A DNA stretch of 64,000 bases from Micrococcales bacterium (GTDB lineage: Bacteria > Actinomycetota > Actinomycetes > S36-B12 > UBA10799). The first letter of the stretch is position 1; every line of letters begins with the position of its first letter. The notes below the pieces were generated by a model. That model saw nothing but the letters and a program-made list of their open reading frames with translations. It was not told where the DNA came from and did no database searches. Shown one piece after another: positions 1 through 8,262 of this stretch. The position numbers and the translations under genes were made by a program. The DNA lies in contig JADJCR010000003.1 in NCBI GenBank assembly GCA_016703125.1, forward strand, positions 62,001-126,000, given 5' to 3'.

Positions 1-95
1 GCGCCGAGACCGGCTCCGACCCGCCGGGAGCGGTGCTGTCAGCACCCGGACTTCCGTGCCTAAACTGAACGCAATCATCCGAGGTGGGGAAGTCA

Positions 96-787
<692 letters not shown>

Positions 788-791
<4 letters not shown>

Positions 792-1696
792 GACTGCGAT
801 TCATCTTCAGCGAGACCTTCCAGGGTCTGCGCCGGAACTTGACCATGACCTTCGCGGTCATCATCACCGTGGCCGTGTCCCTCACGCTGTTCGGTGCGGG
901 CCTGCTGGTGCGCGCCCAGGTCGACTCGATGAAGGACTACTGGTACGACCGGGTGGAGGTGTCGATCTTCCTGTGCGGGGCGAGTTCTGCCGCGCCCGCC
1001 TGCTCCTTGGGAGCGGTCACCCCGGAGGTGCGCACCCAGCTCGAGACCGAGCTCAACGCGCTGCGGCCGCTGGTCCAGGAGGTGTACTACGAGTCCAAGG
1101 AGGAGGCCTATCAGCACTTCCTCGAGCAGTTCCAGGACTCCCCGATCGCACAGAACGTCACCGCCGACGCACTGCCGGAGTCCTTCCGGGTGAAGCTGTC
1201 CGATCCGACGAAGTACGAGGTGATCGCGGCCGCGTTCGCCGGTCGCCCGGGCGTGGAGCAGGTTCAGGACCAGCGGCAACTGCTGGACCGATTCTTCAAA
1301 CTGCTCAACGGTCTGCAGGTCATCGCGCTATCCGTCGCGGTCGCCATGCTGCTGGTCACCGCGCTGCTCGTGATCAACACCATCCGGGTCGCCGCGCACG
1401 CCAGGCGCCGGGAGGTGGGGATCATGCGGCTTGTGGGTGCCAGCAACTTCATGATCCGGATGCCGTTCCTGCTGGAGGCCGCCGTCTCCGCAGCGGTCGG
1501 CGGGCTCCTTGCCGTTGGGGCGCTCGTGGCGGCGAAGGTCTTCCTCATCGACGAGGTGCTGGCGCCGTCCTACCGCTTCACCGCATTCGTGGCGTGGGAC
1601 CAGGTCATTCTGATCCTGCCGGTGGTCTTCTTGACAGGCATCGTCATCGCCATGATTGCAGCCGCGCTCACATTGCGCCGATATCTCAAAGTGTGA
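788..1696 (+). CDS. ftsX: Cell-division protein FtsX (permease-like)
   Basis: FtsX is the membrane partner of FtsE. This 302-residue protein has the FtsX plan: a cytoplasmic N-terminus, a first membrane helix at about residues 20-42, a large extracellular domain to about residue 175, then three more helices. The extracellular domain is where FtsX contacts its murein hydrolase partner. It contains a cysteine pair (C63 and C72) flanking a small Ser/Ala loop, which could form a disulfide. The GTG start overlaps the ftsE stop. The next gene, nine bases downstream, encodes a coiled-coil M23 peptidase and is the obvious candidate for the hydrolase or activator controlled by FtsEX here; that link is inference from position. 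Confidence 0.95.
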
Positions 1697-1705
1697 AGGT
1701 ATCCT

Positions 1706-2974
1706 GTGAGGACCATGTCCAGTTTGTCCAGTAGCCACCGCCGGGGCGCCCGCCGTGCCGCCGCGGCGCTGGCGCTCGGGCTGGCGGTGGGCCTCGTGGC
1801 GTATCCGGCCCACTCCGAGGACATCAACGAGCAGGTGGCCGACGCCACCGATGACCTCGCCCGCGCCGACGCCAAGGTGGACGCCGCGATCAAGCAGCTG
1901 GACTCCGCCCGCTCGCAGTTGCCCGAGGCCCGAAAGGAACTCGCCGCCGCGCAGTCGGAACTGGCCCAGGCTCAGGAGCGCAAGTCCGCTGCCGACGTGA
2001 AGGTGGCCACGGCGATCGCGAAGGTCGCAAAGGCCAAACAGGACATCGCCGCCACCGAGCAGCAGATCGCCTTCCTGGAGCAGAGGATCGGGCAGATGGC
2101 CCGGGAGGTCTACGAGCAGGGCGGGACCATGTCGGAGGTGGAGATCCTCCTCGACTCCCATGACCCCGGGGATTTCGCCTCCCGGCTCGAGGCCCTACGC
2201 AGCATCGCCCAGGGCAACAACAACACCCTCAGCGACCTCGATGCCGCCAAAGCGCAACTGAACGTGCGCCTGGCCAGTCTCAAGGTGCTCGAGAAGGAGG
2301 CTGAGGACGCCCAGGCCGAGGCGCAGGCCGAGGTGCAGAAGGCCGCGGACGCCAAGGCGCGGGCCGATGCCGCGAAGGCAAAGATCGATGAACTGGTGGC
2401 GGCGAGGTCGTCCGCACTGCGCGACGCCCGGGACCGCAAGGCCGCGGTCCGAAAGCAGTACAACCAGTTGAAGGCCGAGCAGGAGCGCATCGCACAGATC
2501 GCCCGGGCAGCCGCTGCGAAGGCATCCCGGGGGCAGACCGGCGTCCCGGTGAACATCGGCGCCGGGGGCCTCGCCTGGCCCGCGCCCGGTGCACCGGTCG
2601 TCGGCAACGTCGGCCCGCGCATCCACCCCGTCTACGGCTACCGGTCCTGCCACACGGGCACGGACATCGGGGCCGGCATGGGCTCGCCGATCCTGGCCGC
2701 CGCTGATGGCGTCGTGGTGTCCATCCAGAACGGCGGTCCGTATGGGCTGCACACCCTGATCCAGCACGGCTCCGGCACCTCGACGATGTACGCCCACCAG
2801 AGCGCCACGACCGTCAGTGTCGGGCAACGGGTGAAGCGCGGGGACGTGATCGGTCGCGTCGGATCCACGGGCTGGTCCACCGGTCCCCACCTGCACTTCG
2901 AGGTGCACGTCAACGGCACCCCGTACGACCCCATGGGCTGGTTCGGCGGGACCAAGGGCCCGGTGCGGTGCTGA
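1706..2974 (+). CDS. Secreted coiled-coil M23 (LytM) metallopeptidase
   Basis: This is a probable murein endopeptidase, or EnvC-like activator, of 422 residues. The N-terminus carries a signal-peptide-like stretch ending near the AHS at about residue 36. A long Ala/Lys/Glu/Gln-rich coiled coil (about 40-270) follows, then a C-terminal M23/LytM domain. The domain has the first zinc-ligand motif HTGTD and the HLHFE motif, so unlike EnvC or NlpD it appears catalytically complete. It lies directly behind ftsEX, with smpB starting four bases after its stop. The coiled coil plus LytM plan matches hydrolases recruited by the FtsX extracellular domain (established for EnvC and PcsB), so a division-linked role is likely. 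Start: GTG at 1706; a second in-frame ATG lies at 1715. Confidence 0.88.
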   Translation: MRTMSSLSSSHRRGARRAAAALALGLAVGLVAYPAHSEDINEQVADATDDLARADAKVDAAIKQLDSARSQLPEARKELAAAQSELAQAQERKSAADVKVATAIAKVAKAKQDIAATEQQIAFLEQRIGQMAREVYEQGGTMSEVEILLDSHDPGDFASRLEALRSIAQGNNNTLSDLDAAKAQLNVRLASLKVLEKEAEDAQAEAQAEVQKAADAKARADAAKAKIDELVAARSSALRDARDRKAAVRKQYNQLKAEQERIAQIARAAAAKASRGQTGVPVNIGAGGLAWPAPGAPVVGNVGPRIHPVYGYRSCHTGTDIGAGMGSPILAAADGVVVSIQNGGPYGLHTLIQHGSGTSTMYAHQSATTVSVGQRVKRGDVIGRVGSTGWSTGPHLHFEVHVNGTPYDPMGWFGGTKGPVRC

Positions 2975-2978
2975 GGAC

Positions 2979-3455
2979 ATGGTCAAGGAGAAGGGCCGCA
3001 AGGTCATCGCGGTGAACCGCCGTGCGCGGCACGACTACGCCATCGAGGACACCTGGGAAGCAGGTCTGGTCCTGCGCGGGACCGAGGTCAAGTCCTTGCG
3101 TGCCGGCCGGGCGTCGCTGGTGGACGGGTACGCCGAGGTCCGTGACGGCGAGGTGTGGCTGATGAACGTCCACATCCCGGAGTACGACCAGGGGACGTGG
3201 ACCAACCATGAGCCGCGCCGGCCGCGCAAGTTGCTGCTGCACGACTACGAGATCAACCGTCTGATCGGCAAGACCAAGCAGAGCGGCCTGACGCTGGTAC
3301 CGATGAGCCTGTACTTCTCCGACGGCAAGGCCAAGATCGAGATCGGTCTGGGCCGGGGCAAGAAGTCCCACGACAAGCGGCAGGACATCGCCGCGCGGGA
3401 GGCCAGGCGCGACGCCGAACGTGCGGTGGCTGCGGCCCGACGCCGTGCTGACTGA
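2979..3455 (+). CDS. smpB: SsrA-binding protein SmpB
   Basis: SmpB binds the tRNA-like domain of tmRNA and delivers it to stalled ribosomes for trans-translation. The 158-residue product has the usual start (KVIAVNRRARHDY), the core EAGLVLRGTEVKSLR, and a basic C-terminal tail rich in Arg and Ala that occupies the mRNA channel. Length is typical. The start is ATG 2979, just after the M23 peptidase stop. Its RNA partner ssrA lies about 4.2 kb downstream at 7640-8002, a spacing seen in many actinobacteria. The 3' end overlaps the beginning of the following amidohydrolase gene. Confidence 0.97.
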   Translation: MVKEKGRKVIAVNRRARHDYAIEDTWEAGLVLRGTEVKSLRAGRASLVDGYAEVRDGEVWLMNVHIPEYDQGTWTNHEPRRPRKLLLHDYEINRLIGKTKQSGLTLVPMSLYFSDGKAKIEIGLGRGKKSHDKRQDIAAREARRDAERAVAAARRRAD

Positions 3456-4329
3456 CGAGGACCTCCCCGCGCTCTGGCGTGAGTTGGGTATCCCGGGAAT
3501 CGTCGACGTCCATACGCATTTCCTGCCGGCACCGGTGATGCGTGCGGTGTGGGCCTACTTCGACGAGGCGGAAGCCAACTACGGCGTGCCGTGGCCCATC
3601 ACGTACCGCTGGCAGGACGACGCGCGGCTGGCGCACCTGCGGGCGATGGGGGTGCTGAGGTTCACCGCCCTGGTCTACGCGCACAAGCCGGGCATGGCTC
3701 GGTGGCTCAACGACTGGTCGTTGGACTTCGCTGCCAAGGTCCCGGACTGCCTGCCCACGGCGACGTTCTACCCGGAGGTGGGAGCTGCGGGGTACGTCCG
3801 GGACTCTCTGGATCGCGGCGCCCGGGTGTTCAAGGTCCACGTCCAGGTGGGTGACTTCGACCCCCGGGACCGGCTCCTCGACCCGGTGTGGGATCTCCTC
3901 GCGCAAGCCCGCGCCCCCGTGGTGATCCACTGCGGCTCCGCGCCGCTGCCCGGCCGCTTCACCGGTCCCGGACCCATCGGCGAGGTGGCCCGGCGGTTCC
4001 CCGAGCTGCGGCTGATTGTGGCCCATCTGGGGGCGGGGGAATTCGCCGACTTCCTCCAGATGTGCCGGAGCCGACCGAACACCTGGCTGGACACGACCAT
4101 GGGGCTCACGGACTTCATGGAGGAGATGACTGCGTATCCGCGGGAGTTGCTGCCCTCCCTACGGGAGGCCGCTGAGCAGGGCAAGGTGCTGTTCGGTTCG
4201 GACTTCCCGAACATCCCGTACCCCGTCGCCCACCAGGTGCAGGTACTCATGGACCGCGACCTGGACATGCCGCAGATACTGTGGCACGCACCCGCTCATC
4301 TCTTCGGGCTGCAGGCCCCCGGGGCGTAG
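3445..4329 (+). CDS. Amidohydrolase family protein (TIM-barrel metal-dependent hydrolase)
   Basis: A member of the amidohydrolase-2 type of metal-dependent hydrolases. The first metal motif HTH is in VDVHTHFLP near the N-terminus. Further candidate ligands are the His of VIHCGS, the His of VAHLG and the Asp of FGSDFPN close to the C-terminus, in the order expected for a (beta/alpha)8 barrel. The substrate cannot be told from sequence; relatives include decarboxylases and lactonases. The longest reading starts at GTG 3421 inside smpB. GTG 3445 gives a shorter overlap and a start close to the first strand, so I prefer it, with low certainty. Confidence 0.82.
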   Translation: MLTDEDLPALWRELGIPGIVDVHTHFLPAPVMRAVWAYFDEAEANYGVPWPITYRWQDDARLAHLRAMGVLRFTALVYAHKPGMARWLNDWSLDFAAKVPDCLPTATFYPEVGAAGYVRDSLDRGARVFKVHVQVGDFDPRDRLLDPVWDLLAQARAPVVIHCGSAPLPGRFTGPGPIGEVARRFPELRLIVAHLGAGEFADFLQMCRSRPNTWLDTTMGLTDFMEEMTAYPRELLPSLREAAEQGKVLFGSDFPNIPYPVAHQVQVLMDRDLDMPQILWHAPAHLFGLQAPGA

Positions 4330-4361
4330 CGCCTGGGCCGCGCACCTGGCCCGTGGCAGCC

Positions 4362-5135
4362 TCAGCCGGTGTGCCGCGCGACCAGCACGGAGCACGACGC
4401 GTGGTTCGCGACCCCCGTCGCTGTCGATCCCGCCCGGAAGAGGGCAGCCTCGTTCAGGGACTCCCAGCGCGTCATCCCGCGACTGCCGATGGCCACGAGG
4501 TCGGGCTGCCAGTCCGCGATGTGGCGCAGGATGACGTCGCGGGGCCGGTAGAAGACCTCGAGGTCGTCGGGACCCACCACCACCACGTCGACCGCCGCGA
4601 CTTGCCCTTCCAGTCGCGCCCGGGCCTCCTCGGTCACCTTCTCGGCATCGGAGGTGCCATCCGAGATCGACAGCACGCGTACCTCCACGCCGGCGGACCA
4701 CGGCATGGCCAGGACGGCCTGCTCGGCGGCCAGGGCATGACGTGAGCCGTCGTGAGCGAGCAGCACCCGCTGCGTGCGGTGTGCGCCGCGCACGATCACC
4801 GTCGGCGCGGTGGGCATGTCGATGAGCCATTCCGCCGTGCTGCCGATGTGCAGGGCCTTGAGCAGGCCGCGTCCCTTGCTGCCGACCACGAGCAGGTCGT
4901 AGTCCTTGCCGCGGGTGTGCAGGGCGAAACGTGGGTCCTCCTTGACGGTCTGCTCGTGCACCTGCACGGCGACCTCGGGCCGCAGGAGTTCGCGCACCGG
5001 ACGCGCCTCCGGCGGGCTGCTGCCACTGACCGCACGCAGAACGTCGATGTCCCACCCGGGCCACTCGTGGCTGTTCACCCAGAGCCATGCCGCATCAGCG
5101 GATGTTGAACCGTCGTCACCAAAGAGAATCTTCAC
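4362..5135 (-). CDS. Tandem universal stress protein (UspA family)
   Basis: A 257-residue cytoplasmic protein with two Usp domains. The first domain ends in DLLVVGSKGRG followed by GST, matching the nucleotide-binding pattern G-x2-G-x9-G-S/T. The second domain has a related but degenerate GSRGM segment and may not bind ATP. I chose the GTG at 5135 because the protein then opens with KILFGDDGS, as Usp proteins do, and AAGGGG lies just upstream; the open frame itself extends to 5264 without a good start. The gene follows the monooxygenase on the same strand, about 20 bases after its stop, and may be co-transcribed with it. Confidence 0.85.
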   Translation of the reverse strand: MKILFGDDGSTSADAAWLWVNSHEWPGWDIDVLRAVSGSSPPEARPVRELLRPEVAVQVHEQTVKEDPRFALHTRGKDYDLLVVGSKGRGLLKALHIGSTAEWLIDMPTAPTVIVRGAHRTQRVLLAHDGSRHALAAEQAVLAMPWSAGVEVRVLSISDGTSDAEKVTEEARARLEGQVAAVDVVVVGPDDLEVFYRPRDVILRHIADWQPDLVAIGSRGMTRWESLNEAALFRAGSTATGVANHASCSVLVARHTG

Positions 5136-5157
5136 AACACCACCCCTTGGTTCCAAC

Positions 5158-6639
5158 CTAGGTGACCGCGTCGTTTTGCGGGGGTCGGCGTCCGGACAAC
5201 GGACTTCCCGCCCGGTGTCCCGCCAGGTATCTGCGGAGATCGGTGCGTATCGTGGTGGCCGCATCGAGCACGTAGTTCTGGCGCATGCGCCACGGCGCGC
5301 GCGTGCCCTGCTTCGGCAGCAGCGCCACGGAGCGCTGGATGTAGCCGGACTTCAGATCCATGAGCGGGAGCGGATCGAGTTGCTGGCGGGGCTGCGGCAC
5401 CACCCAGTCGTAACCCCGCGCATCCATGAACCGCAGGACCTTGCACACCAGGCGCGAGGTCAGATCGGCGCGCAGGGTCCACGACGCGTTGGTGTAGTCC
5501 ACGGCGAACGCGAAGTTGGGCAGGCCGCTGATCATGGCCCCGAGCAGCACGAACTGGGCGGGCAGGTCGACGGCCCGGCCGTTCACCGTCGCCTCGACGC
5601 CGCCGTTGGGGCGCAGAAGCAGCCCAGTGGCGGTCACGATGATGTCGGCGGCCAGGACGCGGCCGGAGCGCAGGCGAACGCCCTCGGCGACGATCCGATC
5701 GATCTCGTCGGTGACGACGTCGGCCCGGCCCGAGCGGATCGCCCGGAACAGGTCCCCGTCGGGTGCCACGCAGACCCGCTGGTCCCATACGTCGTAGTCC
5801 GGGGTGAAGTGCGCATCCACCAAGCCCTCGTCACCGAGTTCCCTGACCGCGAGCCGGTGGAGTAGCTTCGCGGCCGCGGTGGGGTAGCGCCGGCTGAAGC
5901 GGTAGAACGCGGTGCTGAAGGCGATGTTCTTCGCGCGGATCAGGCGGTGGGCGACCTGTGGCGGCAGGTGCTTGCGGGCGGCATCAGCCAGCGGGTCGGT
6001 GCTTGGCAGTGGGCTGATCCACGTGGGCGAGCGCTGCACCATGGTGATGTGCTCGGCCGTCGGGGCCATGGCGGGGATGAGCGTCACGGCTGTGGCGCCG
6101 GAGCCGATGACGACCACGCGCTTACCGGCATAGTCGAGGTCCTCGGGCCAGAACTGCGGGTGCACGAGGGTTCCTTGGAAGTCCACGAGGCCCGGCAAGT
6201 CCGGCAGGTATGCCTGCTCGTAGTCGTAGTAGCCGGCGCAGGAGTACAGGAAGTTGCACGTGATCGTGCGGTGGTCCGACAGGGTCAGGGTCCACGTGGC
6301 CGTGTCGGTGTCGAAGCCGGCGCGTGTCACGCGGCTGCCGAACTGGATATGCCGGTCGATGCCGAACTGCGCGGCCGTGTCCTCGATATAGGCCTTGATC
6401 GCCGGCCCGTGGGCCAGCGACATCTCATCGCGCCAGGGTTTGAACGGGAAGCCGAAGGTGTACAGGTCGGAGTCCGACCGGATGCCCGGGTACCTGAACA
6501 GGTCCCAGGTGCCGCCCATCGCCGTCCGCGCCTCGAGGATCGTGTACCTCTTGTCCGGGCAGGTCCGCTGCAGGTGGTAGCCGGCGTCGATGCCGGACAG
6601 CCCGGCGCCGATGATGATGACGTCGAAGTCGGGGCGCAC
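5158..6639 (-). CDS. Flavin-containing monooxygenase, Baeyer-Villiger type
   Basis: An FAD- and NADPH-dependent class B monooxygenase that would insert oxygen next to a ketone or hydroxylate a soft nucleophile. The FAD Rossmann motif GAGLSG is at the N-terminus. The NADPH Rossmann motif GSGATA is central. Between them lies FQGTLVHPQFWP, which fits the Baeyer-Villiger fingerprint F-x-G-x3-H-x3-W-P exactly. The length of about 490 residues is normal. The start is uncertain: GTG 6639 gives RPDFDVIIIGAG, and a GTG at 6669 would add ten residues. The gene diverges from the secreted protein at 6699. The substrate is not predictable. Confidence 0.88.
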   Translation of the reverse strand: MRPDFDVIIIGAGLSGIDAGYHLQRTCPDKRYTILEARTAMGGTWDLFRYPGIRSDSDLYTFGFPFKPWRDEMSLAHGPAIKAYIEDTAAQFGIDRHIQFGSRVTRAGFDTDTATWTLTLSDHRTITCNFLYSCAGYYDYEQAYLPDLPGLVDFQGTLVHPQFWPEDLDYAGKRVVVIGSGATAVTLIPAMAPTAEHITMVQRSPTWISPLPSTDPLADAARKHLPPQVAHRLIRAKNIAFSTAFYRFSRRYPTAAAKLLHRLAVRELGDEGLVDAHFTPDYDVWDQRVCVAPDGDLFRAIRSGRADVVTDEIDRIVAEGVRLRSGRVLAADIIVTATGLLLRPNGGVEATVNGRAVDLPAQFVLLGAMISGLPNFAFAVDYTNASWTLRADLTSRLVCKVLRFMDARGYDWVVPQPRQQLDPLPLMDLKSGYIQRSVALLPKQGTRAPWRMRQNYVLDAATTIRTDLRRYLAGHRAGSPLSGRRPPQNDAVT

Positions 6640-6698
6640 GCATCCAGTCTGCTCGGTCCGCGCTGCCACCGGCTGCCCGGTTGACGCAAGATGCGTAG

Positions 6699-7559
6699 GT
6701 GATCGCCGCTGCTCTCGTCGTTGCCACCTTTGCCGGGTGCCCGGTGTTCCCGGCTGACAACTACTGGAACACCCCGGTGGCAGACCTTCCGGTCCATGCC
6801 TCGTCGCAGGCTTGGCTCGACGCGATCGGCGGCACCTTCCTGCATCCCGACTTCGGCGGGCCGTCGTACGGCATCCCGATCACGGTGACGACGAAGAAGG
6901 CCCGTACGAAGGTGCGGTTCGACTACGCCGACGAGAGTGACCACCGCCGCTACCCGTTGCGCTCCAGTACCCGGATCGAGGCGGGCAGCGACCGGCACGC
7001 GGTCGTGGTCGACCGCAAGCGGTGCCGCCTGTTCGAGACGTGGAACACCCGCCGGACGGCCAGTGGCTGGCGGGCCGGCTCCGGGGCGGTCTGGAACCTG
7101 CGGTCCAACGCTCTGCGTCCGGCCGGCTGGACCTCGGCGGACGCGGCGGGGCTGCCCATCCTGCCGGGCCTGCTGCGCTGGTCCGAGGTGCGCTCCGGGC
7201 GGGTCGACCACGCCATCCGGTTCACAGCGCCGACGACCGCCCCCCGTTACGTCTGGCCGGCACGGCACCAGGCCGGGGACGACCCCGGCGCCCCGCCCAT
7301 GGGAGCCCGCTTCCGGCTGCGCACCGACTTCGACGTCAGCGGATTCTCGCCCCACGCCCGCACGGTGCTGACCGCGATGCGGGACTACGGGCTGGTCCTG
7401 GCTGACAACGGCAGCGCTTGGTACTTCCAGGGGGCTACGAACGCCGCGTGGCCGGAGGGGCTACTGGACGAGCTCAAGTCGGTGCCCGCCGGGGCCTTCG
7501 AGGCGGTGGACACGTCGGGGATGGTGGTGTCGCCGGATTCCGCCCGGGCGCGGCGGTGA
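6699..7559 (+). CDS. Conserved secreted protein of unknown function
   Basis: I do not recognise a named domain. The 286-residue product starts with a short hydrophobic stretch (residues 1-12) that could be the end of a signal peptide, followed by CPVFPADNYWNTPV. The mature part is rich in Trp, Arg and Gly and contains two Trp-rich segments (LLRWSEV and YVWPARH) that look like conserved strands of a beta-rich extracellular domain. Similar proteins opening with a PADNxWN segment occur in other actinobacteria and myxobacteria as far as I recall, but I know of no function. GTG 6699 is the start used; the short hydrophobic stretch suggests that the true start may lie slightly upstream. Confidence 0.6.
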   Translation: MIAAALVVATFAGCPVFPADNYWNTPVADLPVHASSQAWLDAIGGTFLHPDFGGPSYGIPITVTTKKARTKVRFDYADESDHRRYPLRSSTRIEAGSDRHAVVVDRKRCRLFETWNTRRTASGWRAGSGAVWNLRSNALRPAGWTSADAAGLPILPGLLRWSEVRSGRVDHAIRFTAPTTAPRYVWPARHQAGDDPGAPPMGARFRLRTDFDVSGFSPHARTVLTAMRDYGLVLADNGSAWYFQGATNAAWPEGLLDELKSVPAGAFEAVDTSGMVVSPDSARARR

Positions 7560-7639
7560 GGAATAGTCCACAGGGTGGCGGCGTTCACTCAGTGGACCGG
7601 TGTCGCAGGGCGCCGGTACGCTGCAAGTACAACTCAACA

Positions 7640-8002
7640 GGGGGTGAACGGTTTCGACAGCGGATGCTTCGACGAGAGAAGCGGGCTGAGGACGACGGTT
7701 ATCTCATTAACGATCCGTCAAAAACACAAGTGCCGATACCAATCGCGCTGACTTCGCCCTCGCTGCCTAAGCGAGCGTGAGTCCGTCGGCCTACGGGTGC
7801 CTTCCCCGTAGTTCCCGGCGTCATCCAGAAGGCTTGCTGAGCGCCCCGATCACGGGGGCGTGAGGGACTCCAACAGTGATGTAGGCCGTGTTGGCGGATG
7901 GGTCGCACGAACCCGCCAGGCCGAATGCACCACACCGCGACTGCGCCCGGAGAATGCTCCGATTTGCACCGTTGGACCCGGGTTCGATTCCCGGCACCTC
8001 CA
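7640..8002 (+). ncRNA. ssrA: Transfer-messenger RNA (tmRNA)
   Basis: The 5' end has the tmRNA signature GGGTGAACGGTTTCGACAG. The 3' end carries the T-arm GGGTTCGATTCCC. The first seven bases (GGGGGTG, 7640-7646) pair with CACCTCC at 7995-8001, including one G-U, and A8002 is the discriminator. CCA is not encoded (CAA follows). The tag frame begins with the resume codon GCC at 7732 and ends at TAA 7768-7770, giving ADTNRADFALAA, which ends in the ALAA degron expected for ClpXP. Length is 363 nt. A TACAAC box at 7628-7633 is a possible -10. A strong terminator follows at 8004-8041. Confidence 0.97.
7732..7770 (+). other. tmRNA-encoded proteolysis tag
   Basis: Twelve codons from the GCC resume codon to TAA encode ADTNRADFALAA. 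The frame sits in the internal loop of tmRNA and is entered after ribosome transfer, so it has no start codon or ribosome binding site. The C-terminal ALAA is the protease recognition end; the charged middle (NRAD) is typical of actinobacterial tags. Confidence 0.93.
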
Positions 8003-8003
8003 C

Positions 8004-8041
8004 AAAGAGAAGAACCCCCAGGCTTGGGGGTTCTTCTCTTT
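8004..8041 (+). terminator. Strong bidirectional hairpin terminator after ssrA
   Basis: A perfect 17-bp stem (8004-8020 with 8025-8041) closes a four-base loop. The outer part is AAAGAGAAGAA/TTCTTCTCTTT, so either strand ends in a U-rich run. It begins two bases after the mature tmRNA 3' end and would also stop transcription coming from the right. Confidence 0.9.
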
Positions 8042-8094
8042 GTTCGGCTGATACGGCGGGAATCGGGAGGAGGGCGCCGGAGGCGGCCGACGGC

Positions 8095-8109
8095 TCCCGG
8101 CACCTCCAC
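8095..8109 (+). repeat. Copy of the tmRNA 3' end (possible old attachment-site scar)
   Basis: The 15 bases TCCCGGCACCTCCAC are identical to 7989-8003, the T-arm and acceptor end of ssrA, and lie 106 bp downstream beyond the terminator. tmRNA 3' ends are common integration sites and integration duplicates this segment. No integrase is present between the copies, so if this is an attachment duplication the element has been lost. Confidence 0.5.
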
Positions 8110-8157
8110 GACCCCTCGGCGCGAAGTTGGCGGGTCGCGGCCCCGCGCACACGGCGG

Positions 8158-8262
8158 GGGAACGAGGATGCCGACCGGGTGATCGCGCGGGCGGACCAAA
8201 CGATGTACAGCGCGAAGCAGTCGGTCGCAACATCGTCGTGGTGGTCTTGGCCCTTACGTCAC
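8158..8262 (+). pseudogene. Fragment of a GGDEF-domain gene (C-terminal end only)
   Basis: In one + frame the bases from about 8158 read GNEDADRVIARADQTMYSAK and then lose the frame. After a one-base shift the neighbouring frame continues GRNIVVVV. Together these match the last helix and strand of a diguanylate cyclase domain, where ARADxxMYxAKxxGRN is conserved. Nothing upstream resembles the rest of a GGDEF domain, and no start is visible. It sits tail to tail with the intact GGDEF-EAL gene on the other strand, whose own domain differs in sequence. I read it as a remnant left by recombination or element loss downstream of ssrA. Confidence 0.55.
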
